Below are positions 53,249-62,066 of a stretch of DNA of 64,000 nt, one piece after another. A program made the translations under genes and the position numbers. Positions within the stretch are counted from its first letter, which is position 1. Every line of letters starts with the position of its first letter. The notes below the pieces were generated by a model. That model had not been told where the DNA came from. It did no database searches and saw only the letters and a program-made list of their open reading frames with translations. Origin of the DNA: JANMJD01 sp963828405 (GTDB taxonomy: Bacteria; Actinomycetota; Acidimicrobiia; Acidimicrobiales; Ilumatobacteraceae); assembly GCA_963828405.1 (NCBI GenBank), contig CAWHEG010000031.1:930001-994000 (forward strand), written 5' to 3'.

Positions 53249-54463
53249 CTACTCGATACGCAGGCCGGATATCGCCCGAGCAATGACGAGCTGCTGGATC
53301 TCGCTGGTGCCTTCGAAGATCGTGTGGATCTTGGCATCGCGGTGCCAGCGCTCGACGGGGTAGGCGCGGGTGTAGCCGTAGCCCCCGAGGATCTGGATCG
53401 CCTCCTGGGTCACCCAGACGGCCGTCTCGGATGCCTTGTACTTCGACATCGAGCCCTCGGCGTTCGTGAAGCCGCCGTTCTTGGCCAGCCAGGCGGCCCG
53501 CCAGATGAGCAGGCGGGAGGCGTCGATCTCGGTGATCATGTTGGCCAGCTTGAAGGCGATCGCCTGGTTCATGATGATCGGCCGGCCGAAGGCCATCCGC
53601 CCCTTGGCGTAGTCGAGGGCGAACTCGTACGCCGCCCGGGCGATGCCGAGCGCCTGCGCGCCGACCGTCGGCCGGGTCGCCTCGAACGTCGACATCGCCG
53701 GCTGCTTCTCGCCCGAGTGGCCCATCTCGCGCGCCCGGGCCAGTTTGGCGTCGAGCTTCTCCTTGCCACCGAGGAGGCAGTGGTTGGGAACGCGCACGTC
53801 GTCGAGGACGACCTCGGCGGTGTGTGAGGCGCGGATGCCGTGCTTCTGGTACTTCTGTCCCTGCGACAGGCCCTTGGAGCCGGGAGGCACGATGAAGGCC
53901 GCCTGACCGCGGCCCTTGAGGGCCGGGTCGACGGCGGCGACGACGACGTGGATGTTGGCGATGCCGCCATTGGTGATCCACGCCTTGGTGCCGTTGAGCA
54001 CCCACTCGTCGGTGGCCTCGTCGTAGACGGCGCGGGTGCGCAGCGACGAGACGTCCGAGCCGGCGTCGGGCTCCGACACGCAGAACGCCCCGAGCTTCAC
54101 GTCGTCGGCGGTGCCGTAGCACTGCGGCACCCACTCGATCATCTGCTCGGGCGTGCCGCTGCCGGCGATGCCCGCGGCCGCCAGCGCCGTGCCCATGATC
54201 GCCATGCCGATGCCGGCGTCGCCCCAGAAGATCTCCTCGACGGCGACGGGCAAGGTGAGACCGGTGGGATCGCCCATCGCGTTCATCAGGAAGTCGATGC
54301 CGTACAGCCCGATCTTGGCGGCCTCCTGCACGACCGGCCAGGGGAACTCCTCGGCCTCGTCCCACTCGTGGGCGGCCGGGCGGATCACCGTGTCGGCGAA
54401 GTCGTGGACCCACTTCTGGATCTGCGTCTGGTCCTCGTTCAGGCTGAGGGAGAAGTCTGGCAT
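53249..54463 (-). CDS. acyl-CoA dehydrogenase
   Basis: This 404-aa acyl-CoA dehydrogenase has CVSEPDAGSDVSSLRTRAVY (FAD/substrate site), EWVLNGTKAWITNGGIANIH, ALDYAKGRMAFGRPIIMNQA, and at the end IQILGGYGYTRAYPVERWHR with KIHTIFEGTSEIQQLVIARA. The catalytic glutamate is probably in IFEGTSEIQ, as in medium-chain-type enzymes. The ATG follows TAACTT by six bases. A 16-bp palindrome overlaps that box, so expression is probably under a TetR-type repressor not in this window. Confidence 0.93.
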   Translation of the reverse strand: MPDFSLSLNEDQTQIQKWVHDFADTVIRPAAHEWDEAEEFPWPVVQEAAKIGLYGIDFLMNAMGDPTGLTLPVAVEEIFWGDAGIGMAIMGTALAAAGIAGSGTPEQMIEWVPQCYGTADDVKLGAFCVSEPDAGSDVSSLRTRAVYDEATDEWVLNGTKAWITNGGIANIHVVVAAVDPALKGRGQAAFIVPPGSKGLSQGQKYQKHGIRASHTAEVVLDDVRVPNHCLLGGKEKLDAKLARAREMGHSGEKQPAMSTFEATRPTVGAQALGIARAAYEFALDYAKGRMAFGRPIIMNQAIAFKLANMITEIDASRLLIWRAAWLAKNGGFTNAEGSMSKYKASETAVWVTQEAIQILGGYGYTRAYPVERWHRDAKIHTIFEGTSEIQQLVIARAISGLRIE

Positions 54464-54469
54464 GCCGAC

Positions 54470-54487
54470 AAGTTACCAATGAGTAAC
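54470..54487 (-). promoter_or_regulatory. -10 box overlapped by a palindromic operator
   Basis: GTTACCAATGAGTAAC (54472-54487) is an inverted repeat GTTAC-N6-GTAAC. It overlaps the TAACTT box (54470-54475, minus strand) of the acyl-CoA dehydrogenase gene, a repressor-type position. Confidence 0.6.
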
Positions 54488-54611
54488 AACGGCGCACCAG
54501 TCATCGCGGCGAAAAGGTGTGAAAGGCCCATTCGTCCGCCGTCCGGCCGTCGGCGAAGGCCCGGCCGTCGCGGACGGCGGGTTCGAGCAGGCGGGCTCCG
54601 GTCGGGCGCCC

Positions 54612-54617
54612 TACTCT
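54612..54617 (+). promoter_or_regulatory. -10 box of the lipoprotein hydrolase gene
   Basis: TACTCT lies seven bases before the GTG at 54625. Confidence 0.5.
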
Positions 54618-54624
54618 TCGCCTC

Positions 54625-56796
54625 GTGAACACCCGGCGATGGACAGCGGTGATGGCCCTCCTCACCGCGTGCAGTGGCGCCGAAGTCGGCGCCGGCGACC
54701 CGGTGGCAACCTCGACGTCCGGTCCGCCGGCGCCGACCAAGGTGGCAACGGCGACCGCCACCTCTCGGCCCGCCGCGGCGAGCACGGCGAGCACGGCCGC
54801 GCCGCCCACCTCCGCCGCTCCGCTGGCCCCGTTGCGCCAGGCCGACGACGCCCTCGTCTCGGCGATCGCCGAACTCGAGACGGCGGGTGGCGGCGCGTGC
54901 GACCTGCTCGACACCCGCCGGTGCCTGCTGCCCTACCCGTCCGACTTCTTCACCGTGCCCGACGCGGCGACGGACACCGGCCTGCGGGTGCGCTTCGCCC
55001 CCGAGGCGATGCCGTCGAACGCCTCGGGCGTCGCCATCGATCCGGCCGAGTGGAACCGCAACGACGGGTTCAGCCCCAACTCCACGATCCTCACCGCGGT
55101 GCCGGGCCTCGACCCGGCCGCCTCCCGCCTCCCCGGCTGGGCCGACGTCGGCGCCTCGCTCGCCGCCGACAGCCCGGTCGCCATCCTCGACATGACCAGC
55201 GGAGAGCGCGTCGCGCTGTGGGCCGAGCTCGACGCCAAGGCGACGGGCGACGACCGGCTGCTGGTGATCCATCCGGCCGTCGCCCTGCCCGAGGGCCACC
55301 GGTTCGCCGTCGCCCTGCGCGACCTGCGCGGGGCCGACGACGCGCCGATCGAGGCCGGCCCGGTGTTCGCGGCCTACCGCGACAGGCTCGTCGCCACCGA
55401 CGGCATCGAGTCACGCCGGGCGGCGATGGAGGAGGTGTTCGGGGCGCTGACCGCCGCCGGGATCGGGCGCGACGACCTGTTCCTCGCCTGGGACTTCACC
55501 GTGATCAGCACGCGCAACCTCAGCGAGCGCATGCTCCACATCCGTGACCTGACCCTCGAGTTCTACGGCGATTCGACGCCCGAGTTCACCGTCACGGGGG
55601 TGACCGATGCCCCCGCCGATGCCGTGGACGACGGGGGCCTCATCGCCCGCCAGGTCACGGGCATCTACACCGTGCCGAACTTCCTCACGGGTGACGGCGG
55701 GCCGGGCAACCGTTTCTACCTCCCTCCGGGTGTCAAGCCCACGCCGGACTGGCTCCCCCAGCAGAACGGCATCGTCGAGGTGCCCTTCGCCTGCAACATC
55801 CCGGCCAGCGTGCTGCGACCCGGCGACTATCCGGTGCACATCGCCCAGTACGGCCACGGCCTGCTCGGCGCCCACTTCGAGATCGACGCCGGCAACGTCC
55901 GGCGGATGGCCAACGAGCACGACGTGATCTTCTGCGCCACGAAGTGGGCCGGGATGAGCGAGGACGACGTCGCCAACGCCGCGGCGACCCTCGGCGAGAT
56001 GGGGAACTTCCCGACGATCGCCGACCGCCTGCAGCAGGGCGTGCTCAACCAGATCGCCCTCGGCCGGCTGATGCTCACGGGCAACGGCCTGCTCACCGAC
56101 CGGGTGTTCGGCATCGTCCAGGGCAGGATCGACCGCCGGCACCTCGACTTCGACGGCAACAGCCAGGGCGGGATCATGGGCCTGATGCTCGCCGCGGTCT
56201 CCCCCGACATCGAACGGGCCGCGCTCGGGGTTCCGGGGATGAACTACGCGCTCCTCCTGCCCCGCTCCGTCGACTTCGACGACTACGAGGCGGTCTTCCG
56301 ACCGGCCTACCCCGATGACCTCGACCGGACGTTGATCCTCTCGATGATCCAGATGCTGTGGGACCGGGGCGAGGGTGGCGGCTACGTGCAGCACCTGACG
56401 TCGGATCCCTATCCGGGGACGAACGCCAAGACCGTGCTGTTCGACGTGGCCTACGGCGATCAGCAGGTCACGCCGCTGTCGGCGCTGATCGCCGCCCGCA
56501 CGGTCGGCGCCGCCGTGCACCTGCCGCTGACCGCGCCCGGGCGGTTGCCGTCCGACACGGTGGCCTGGGGACTGGCGCCGCTGGCCTATCCCTCCGCCGG
56601 CTCGGCGATCATCTGGTGGGATTCGGGGGCCGATCCGATGCCCGTCGAGAACCTGCCGCCCCGCTCCGGCGTCGACCCCCACGAGGACCCGCGCGCCGAC
56701 GCCGACGTGCGGCGGCAGAAGGCCGAGTTCCTCTTCGGCGATCAGCTCGTCGACGTGTGCGCCGGCGCACGGTGCACGGCCGACCGGGCCCCCTGA
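54625..56796 (+). CDS. secreted lipoprotein, alpha/beta-hydrolase-like
   Basis: This 723-aa exported protein starts with a short lipoprotein signal (AVMALLTACSGAE, Cys about residue 14) and an Ala/Thr/Pro linker. The large domain includes DLLDTRRCLLPYPSDFFTVP and IAQYGHGLLGAHFEIDAGNV. The serine elbow is DFDGNSQGGIMGLMLAA (Ser about residue 513), and the likely acid is in DVAYGDQQVTP. This fits a large secreted esterase/hydrolase type common in actinobacteria; no substrate is known. Its 3' end overlaps the convergent MFS gene by 55 bases. Confidence 0.82.
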   Translation: MNTRRWTAVMALLTACSGAEVGAGDPVATSTSGPPAPTKVATATATSRPAAASTASTAAPPTSAAPLAPLRQADDALVSAIAELETAGGGACDLLDTRRCLLPYPSDFFTVPDAATDTGLRVRFAPEAMPSNASGVAIDPAEWNRNDGFSPNSTILTAVPGLDPAASRLPGWADVGASLAADSPVAILDMTSGERVALWAELDAKATGDDRLLVIHPAVALPEGHRFAVALRDLRGADDAPIEAGPVFAAYRDRLVATDGIESRRAAMEEVFGALTAAGIGRDDLFLAWDFTVISTRNLSERMLHIRDLTLEFYGDSTPEFTVTGVTDAPADAVDDGGLIARQVTGIYTVPNFLTGDGGPGNRFYLPPGVKPTPDWLPQQNGIVEVPFACNIPASVLRPGDYPVHIAQYGHGLLGAHFEIDAGNVRRMANEHDVIFCATKWAGMSEDDVANAAATLGEMGNFPTIADRLQQGVLNQIALGRLMLTGNGLLTDRVFGIVQGRIDRRHLDFDGNSQGGIMGLMLAAVSPDIERAALGVPGMNYALLLPRSVDFDDYEAVFRPAYPDDLDRTLILSMIQMLWDRGEGGGYVQHLTSDPYPGTNAKTVLFDVAYGDQQVTPLSALIAARTVGAAVHLPLTAPGRLPSDTVAWGLAPLAYPSAGSAIIWWDSGADPMPVENLPPRSGVDPHEDPRADADVRRQKAEFLFGDQLVDVCAGARCTADRAP

Positions 56797-57950
56797 ACCA
56801 GCACGACACCGACGAGCGTCAGCCCGGCGCCGGCCAGGTACGGGGCCGGGATGCCGACGTGACCGAACAACGCACCCCCGGTCACCGGGCCGACGATCCG
56901 CCCGAGCGAGCTCGCCGACTGCTGGAACCCGAGGGCCTCCCCCCGTTTCGCCGGCCCGGCCGCCTCGCCGACGAGAGCGAGCATCGACGGTCCGGCGAGG
57001 CCCGAGCCGATCGACAGCAGGGCGAGGGCAACGATGAACACCGACCACGCCTCGGCGACGGCGAACAGGGCGAGCCCGGCGGCGATGATCACCATCCCAC
57101 CGACCAGCAGGCTCCACGAGCCGAACCGGGCGGTGAGCGGGTGGATCAGCGCACCCTGGACACCGACGAGCACCAGCCCGATGCCGAGGAAGACGATCGA
57201 CGCCGAGGCCTCGGTCAGGTCGAACCGTCGGTTGCCGAACAGCGAGAAGGTTGCTTCGAACGCCGAGAAGGCCGCCGTCGAGATGAGTCCGACAAGCGCG
57301 AATCGGACGAGCGCCGGGGTGCGATCACCGGCAAGCCCGGCCGACAGGGCGGCGGCCGCCGCCCGTTGGGACGGCCCGTGCGTCTCGGGAAGCCGGCGGA
57401 TGGCCACCAGACCGTTGATCGCCGCGATCGCCGCGGCGATGAAGAACGGCACCTGCGGTCCGCCGAGCGCGGCCAACCCGCCGATCGCCGGGCCGATGAC
57501 GAAGCCGACGCCGAACGCCGCGCCGAGCAGGCCGAGCGCCCGGGCCCGGTGCTCGGGCTCGACGACGTCGGTCACCGCTCCCTGGGCGACCGACACGCTG
57601 GCCCCGCTGGCCCCGTCGACGGCGCGGGCGAGGAAGAGCAGCCACAACGATCCGGCGAGGCCGCACAGGATGCTCCCCACTGCCGTGCCGAACAGTGAGA
57701 GCAGGATCACCGGCTTGCGCCCGACGCGGTCCGACAGACGCCCCATGATCGGGGCGAACAGGAACTGGGCGGCCGAGAATGTCGCCCCGAGCACGCCGAT
57801 CTGCGTCGGCGAGGCATCGAACCGTTCGGCGTACAGGGCGAGGATCGGAACGACGATGCCGAACCCGACGAGATCGAGCGCCACCGTCGTCCAGATCACC
57901 CAGAACCCGCGGGGCAGCGGGGTGCTGGCGGAACGGTCGGGACGGGGCAC
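56742..57950 (-). CDS. MFS transporter (TetA/DHA1-like, 12 TM)
   Basis: This 402-aa transporter of the DHA1 group has TM1 ALDLVGFGIVVPILALYAER, motif A GRLSDRVGRKPVIL, motif B-like ARAVDGASGASVSVAQGAV and motif C LGAAFGVGFVIGPAIGG. It would export a drug or metabolite by proton antiport. I chose the GTG at 57950; a TTG at 57959 is the alternative. Its 3' end lies inside the end of the convergent hydrolase gene. Confidence 0.87.
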   Translation of the reverse strand: MPRPDRSASTPLPRGFWVIWTTVALDLVGFGIVVPILALYAERFDASPTQIGVLGATFSAAQFLFAPIMGRLSDRVGRKPVILLSLFGTAVGSILCGLAGSLWLLFLARAVDGASGASVSVAQGAVTDVVEPEHRARALGLLGAAFGVGFVIGPAIGGLAALGGPQVPFFIAAAIAAINGLVAIRRLPETHGPSQRAAAAALSAGLAGDRTPALVRFALVGLISTAAFSAFEATFSLFGNRRFDLTEASASIVFLGIGLVLVGVQGALIHPLTARFGSWSLLVGGMVIIAAGLALFAVAEAWSVFIVALALLSIGSGLAGPSMLALVGEAAGPAKRGEALGFQQSASSLGRIVGPVTGGALFGHVGIPAPYLAGAGLTLVGVVLVQGARSAVHRAPAHTSTS

Positions 57951-58011
57951 GGCGCACAAGCGTCCTACCCGACCGGGTGCACGAGCAAGTCGACGCCTCC
58001 CGGCGGCGTGC

Positions 58012-59373
58012 TCAGCGGCGGACGGCCGTGCCCGCCTTGGTCGTCTCGACGACCCAGCCCGCCCCCTGCAACTCGGCCCGGATGGCGTCGGCCGTGGCGA
58101 AGTCCCTGGCGGCCCGGGCCGTGTCGAGGGCAGCGGCCCTGGCGGCGATCTCGGCGGGGACGTCGCCGGCAGCCTTCAACTCGAGCCCGACGGCCCGGGC
58201 GATCTCGTGGGCCGCGGCGGCCAGCGAACCGGCCGCCGCCCCGTCCCCGGCGTCGAGTGCCGCGTTGGCCTGGCGGACGGTGTCGAACATCAGGGCGATG
58301 GCCCCGGGCGTATCGAGATCGTCGTCCATCCGGTGACGGAAGCGATCGATCACGACGGCCGCTGGCACCGCGCCGGCGCGGACCTCGGCCGTGCGGGCGG
58401 CGAACGAATCGAGCCCGGCGAGGGCCTTGGCGGCGGCCTCCAGCCCGCTCGGGCCGATCGAGACCGGCGACCGGTAGTGACTCTGCAGCAGCAGCATCCG
58501 GTAGGCGCGCGGGTCGTACCGCTCGAGCAGGTCGAGCAGGTTGAAGACGTTCCCCAGGCTCTTGGACATCTTCTCGCCCTCGGTGTCGACGAGGAAGCCG
58601 TTGTGGGTCCAGTGGTTGGCGAACCGGCGGCCGAGTGCCACGGCCTGCGCCCGTTCGTTCTCGTGGTGGGGGAAGCGCAGGTCCTGACCACCGGTGTGCA
58701 GGTCGAACCCCTCGCCGAGCAGTTGCAGGCTCATCACCACGCATTCGCTGTGCCAGCCGGGACGGCCGTCGCCCCACGGGGACGGCCACGCCGGCTCGCC
58801 CGGCTTGGTGAACTTCCACAGGGCGAAGTCGGCCGGGTCGCGCTTCTCGCCGGCGCCGAAGACCTCGCGGTCGCCGCCGCCGGCGAGCATCTCGTCGAGG
58901 CTCTGGTGGGCGAGCAGGCCGTAGTCGGGCACGACGCGCACCGACAGGTAGACACCGTCGCCCGTGACGTAGGCCGAGCCGCGCCCGACCAACTCGGCGA
59001 TCATCTCGACCATCTGCTCGACGTAGTCGGTGGCGTGCGGTGTGTCGGTGGGACGAAGCAGGCCCAGGCCGTCCATCGCCTTCCACCACACCGCCTCGCA
59101 CTTCGTGGTGATCTCCTGCCACGGCCGGCCCTCGCGTTCGGCCCGCTCGATGATCTTGTCGTCGATGTCGGTGATGTTCGAGACATGACGGACGCGCAGC
59201 CCGGACCACTCGAGATAACGGCGCAGGATGTCCCAGGCCAGCGTGGCCCGGCCGTGGCCGATGTGGGGCGGGCCGTAGACGGTGGGACCGCAGACGTAGA
59301 TGCTCACCGTGCCGGGCTCGCGCAGGGCGAGCTCTCTGACCTCTCGGGTGGCGGTGTCGTACAGGTGGAGCAC
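58012..59373 (-). CDS. cysS: cysteinyl-tRNA synthetase
   Basis: This 453-aa class I synthetase charges tRNA-Cys. It has zinc-binding SIYVCGPTVYGPPHIGHGRA, which includes the HIGH motif PHIGH (about residues 36-40). GWHSECVVMS and HHENE supply further zinc ligands, and the KMSKS motif is GEKMSKSLGN. The C-terminal part has the DALR-like helical domain and the tail LQGAGWVVETT. The related MshC would have the HIGH context APHIGHA and lack this tail, so CysS is favoured. GTG start; leaderless. It is divergent from valS. Confidence 0.95.
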   Translation of the reverse strand: MLHLYDTATREVRELALREPGTVSIYVCGPTVYGPPHIGHGRATLAWDILRRYLEWSGLRVRHVSNITDIDDKIIERAEREGRPWQEITTKCEAVWWKAMDGLGLLRPTDTPHATDYVEQMVEMIAELVGRGSAYVTGDGVYLSVRVVPDYGLLAHQSLDEMLAGGGDREVFGAGEKRDPADFALWKFTKPGEPAWPSPWGDGRPGWHSECVVMSLQLLGEGFDLHTGGQDLRFPHHENERAQAVALGRRFANHWTHNGFLVDTEGEKMSKSLGNVFNLLDLLERYDPRAYRMLLLQSHYRSPVSIGPSGLEAAAKALAGLDSFAARTAEVRAGAVPAAVVIDRFRHRMDDDLDTPGAIALMFDTVRQANAALDAGDGAAAGSLAAAAHEIARAVGLELKAAGDVPAEIAARAAALDTARAARDFATADAIRAELQGAGWVVETTKAGTAVRR

Positions 59374-59379
59374 GCACCG

Positions 59380-59385
59380 AGCCTA
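59380..59385 (-). promoter_or_regulatory. -10 box of cysS
   Basis: TAGGCT on the minus strand lies six bases before the GTG start at 59373. Confidence 0.6.
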
Positions 59386-59472
59386 GGCAACATCGCCGCG
59401 CCGGGCGCAGCGTGTATTCCCGGGGGCGAGCGGGGCCGGGTAATCGCACCGGGGCGCGACAGCAGGCTCCGG

Positions 59473-59478
59473 TAGCCT
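59473..59478 (+). promoter_or_regulatory. -10 box of valS
   Basis: TAGCCT lies nine bases before the ATG at 59488. No T-box or other leader fits between. Confidence 0.5.
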
Positions 59479-59487
59479 TCCGGCGCT

Positions 59488-62019
59488 ATGACCACCGTCC
59501 CTGACAAGCCGTCCGTCGACGGTATCGAGGCCCGCTGGATACAGCGGTGGGAGGCCGACGCCGCCTACCGCTTCGACCGCACCGCGAGCCGGGACCGGGT
59601 GTTCGCCATCGACACCCCGCCCCCGACGGTCTCGGGCAGCCTGCACATCGGCCACGTGTTCAGCTACACCCACACCGACGCCATCGCCAGGTTCCAGCGG
59701 ATGCGCGGCAAGGCGGTCTTCTACCCCATCGGTTGGGACGACAACGGCCTGGCCACCGAGCGTCGGGTGCAGAACGTCACCGGCGTGCGCTGCGATCCGT
59801 CGTTGCCGTACGACCCGGAGTTCAGCGCGCCATTCGCCGGCGACGTTCCCAAGGACCACCGGGCGGTGCCGGCCAGCCGGCCGAACTTCGTCGAACTGTG
59901 CCGTGAGATCACCCACATGGACGAGGGCGTGTTCGAGCAGCTCTTCCGGCGGCTCGGTCTGTCCGTCGACTGGTCGCTGCTGTACACGACGATCGGCGAC
60001 GACGCCCGCCGGGTCAGCCAGCGCGCCTTCCTGCGCAACCTCGAGCGCGGCGAGGCATACCAGCAGGATGCGCCGACCCTCTACGACATCGACGAGCGCA
60101 CCGCCGTGGCCCAGGCCGAGATGGAGGACCGCGACGTCCCCGGCGCCTACCACAAGCTGGCGTTCCACCGCACCGCCGCCGGCGGCGACGACCTGCTGGT
60201 CGACACCACCCGCCCCGAACTGCTGGCCAGCTGCGTGGCGATGGTCGCCCACCCCGACGACGAGCGCTACCAGCCCCTTTTCGGCACGACCGTGCTCACG
60301 CCGCTGTTCGGCGTCGAGGTGCCGGTGCTCGCCCATCGCCTGGCCGATCCCGCCAAGGGCACGGGTCTGGCGATGATCTGCACCTTCGGTGACGTCACCG
60401 ACGTCACCTGGTGGCGCGAGCTCCGCCTGGCGTCGCGTGCCCTCCTCGGCTTCGACGGCCGGTTCGCCGTCGAGACCCCCGAGTGGATCACCTCGCCCGA
60501 GGGGGCCGCCAACTACGCGGCGATCGCCGGTCTCGCCCCGAAGCAGGCCCAGCGCCGGGTCGTCGAGCTGCTCCAGGCCTCGGGCGAGCTGATCGGCGAG
60601 ATCCGCCCGATCAGCCATCCGGTCAAGTTCTACGAGCGCGGCTCGCGACCGCTCGAGATCGTCGCCACCCGCCAGTGGTACATCCGCAACGGCGGCCGCG
60701 ACGACGACCTGCGCGACGCCCTCATCGCCCGCGGCGGCGAGCTGACCTGGCACCCGGCGTACATGCGGCACCGCTACGACAACTGGGTCGGCGGCCTCAA
60801 CGGCGACTGGTTGATCAGCCGCCAGCGGTTCTTCGGGGTGCCGATCCCCGTCTGGTACCCGCTCGACGAGGAGGGCAGACCGATCTACAGCCGCGTGCTC
60901 GTCCCCTCCGCCGACCGCCTCCCGATCGATCCGTCGAGCGAATGCCCCGACGGATACTCCGCCGACCAGCGAGGCGTTCCGGGCGGATTCGTCGGGGACC
61001 CCGACGTCATGGACACCTGGGCGACGTCGTCGCTGAGCCCGCAGATCGCCGGGGGATGGGGAACCGACGTCGACCTGTTCGAGCGGGTGTTCCCGATGGA
61101 CATGCGGCCCCAGGCCCACGACATCATCCGCACCTGGCTGTTCTCGACGATGGTCCGCAGCCATCACGAGCACGGCACGGTTCCGTGGCGCAACGCCATC
61201 CTGTCGGGTTTCATCCTCGACCCCGATCGCAAGAAGATGTCGAAGTCGAAGGGCAACGCCGTCACCCCGATGAACCTGCTCGAGCAGTACGGCACCGACG
61301 CCGTCCGCTACTGGGCATCGTGCGGCCGCCCCGGCGTCGACACCGCGCTCGACGAGGGGCAGATGAAGATCGGCCGCAAGCTGGCGATGAAGCTGCTCAA
61401 CGTCAGCAAGTTCGTGCTCTCGTTCGACGCCGCGGCCGCCGGCGAGGTGTCTGCGGCGCTTGACCGGGCGATGCTCGACCGGCTCGCCGAGGTCGTCGGC
61501 GAGGCCACGGCCGCCTTCGACGACTTCGACTACGCCCGGGCGCTGGAACGCACCGAGGAGTTCTTCTGGTGGTTCTGCGACGACTACGTCGAGCTGGTCA
61601 AGAGCCGCGCCTACGCCGCCGACGGTTCGGCCGTTGGAGCGCTGCGCGGCGCCCTCGACGTGCTCCAGCGGCTCTTCGCCCCGTTCCTGCCGTTCGTCAC
61701 CGAAGAGGTGTGGGATTGGTGGCAGGACGGCTCGATCCACGCCCAACCCTGGCCGTCGATCACCACAGCCGGGTTCGGCCGGCCGACGTTGGAGGCGGTC
61801 TGCGAGGTGCTCGGGCGCGTCCGGCGGGCCAAGACCGAGGCCAAGGCGTCGCAGCGGGCCACCGTCGCCCGGCTGGTCGTCACCGCTCCGGCCGAGACGC
61901 TCACCGCCCTCGCCCTGGCCCACGGCGACCTCGTGGCCGCCGGTTCGGTGGCGACGATCGAGACCGCCGTCGGCGCCGAGCTCGAGGTGGCGGTCGAGCT
62001 GGCTCCCGTCGAGACCTGA
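59488..62019 (+). CDS. valS: valyl-tRNA synthetase
   Basis: This 843-aa class I synthetase begins with PSVDGIEARWIQRWEADAAY. It has the HIGH motif GSLHIGHVFSYTHTDAIARF (about residues 52-71), the VLI-type editing domain (LLVDTTRPELLASCVAMVAH), the GGWGTDVDLFE and FPMDMRPQAHDIIRTWLF blocks, and the KMSKS motif RKKMSKSKGNAVTP. The anticodon-binding domain follows. The C-terminal coiled coil is short, as in other ValS of about 840 residues. The FPMDMRPQAHDIIRTW block is typical of the ValS type found in some actinobacteria and archaea. Confidence 0.95.
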   Translation: MTTVPDKPSVDGIEARWIQRWEADAAYRFDRTASRDRVFAIDTPPPTVSGSLHIGHVFSYTHTDAIARFQRMRGKAVFYPIGWDDNGLATERRVQNVTGVRCDPSLPYDPEFSAPFAGDVPKDHRAVPASRPNFVELCREITHMDEGVFEQLFRRLGLSVDWSLLYTTIGDDARRVSQRAFLRNLERGEAYQQDAPTLYDIDERTAVAQAEMEDRDVPGAYHKLAFHRTAAGGDDLLVDTTRPELLASCVAMVAHPDDERYQPLFGTTVLTPLFGVEVPVLAHRLADPAKGTGLAMICTFGDVTDVTWWRELRLASRALLGFDGRFAVETPEWITSPEGAANYAAIAGLAPKQAQRRVVELLQASGELIGEIRPISHPVKFYERGSRPLEIVATRQWYIRNGGRDDDLRDALIARGGELTWHPAYMRHRYDNWVGGLNGDWLISRQRFFGVPIPVWYPLDEEGRPIYSRVLVPSADRLPIDPSSECPDGYSADQRGVPGGFVGDPDVMDTWATSSLSPQIAGGWGTDVDLFERVFPMDMRPQAHDIIRTWLFSTMVRSHHEHGTVPWRNAILSGFILDPDRKKMSKSKGNAVTPMNLLEQYGTDAVRYWASCGRPGVDTALDEGQMKIGRKLAMKLLNVSKFVLSFDAAAAGEVSAALDRAMLDRLAEVVGEATAAFDDFDYARALERTEEFFWWFCDDYVELVKSRAYAADGSAVGALRGALDVLQRLFAPFLPFVTEEVWDWWQDGSIHAQPWPSITTAGFGRPTLEAVCEVLGRVRRAKTEAKASQRATVARLVVTAPAETLTALALAHGDLVAAGSVATIETAVGAELEVAVELAPVET

Positions 62020-62066
62020 ACCGCCGACCGGGGTTGGTCCGGCCCCGCGTGTCAGGTGGGCGCCGG

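Noticed and set aside
59374..59487. T-box riboswitch before a tRNA synthetase
   Set aside because: The gap is only 114 bp, has no T-box sequence, and both starts look leaderless.
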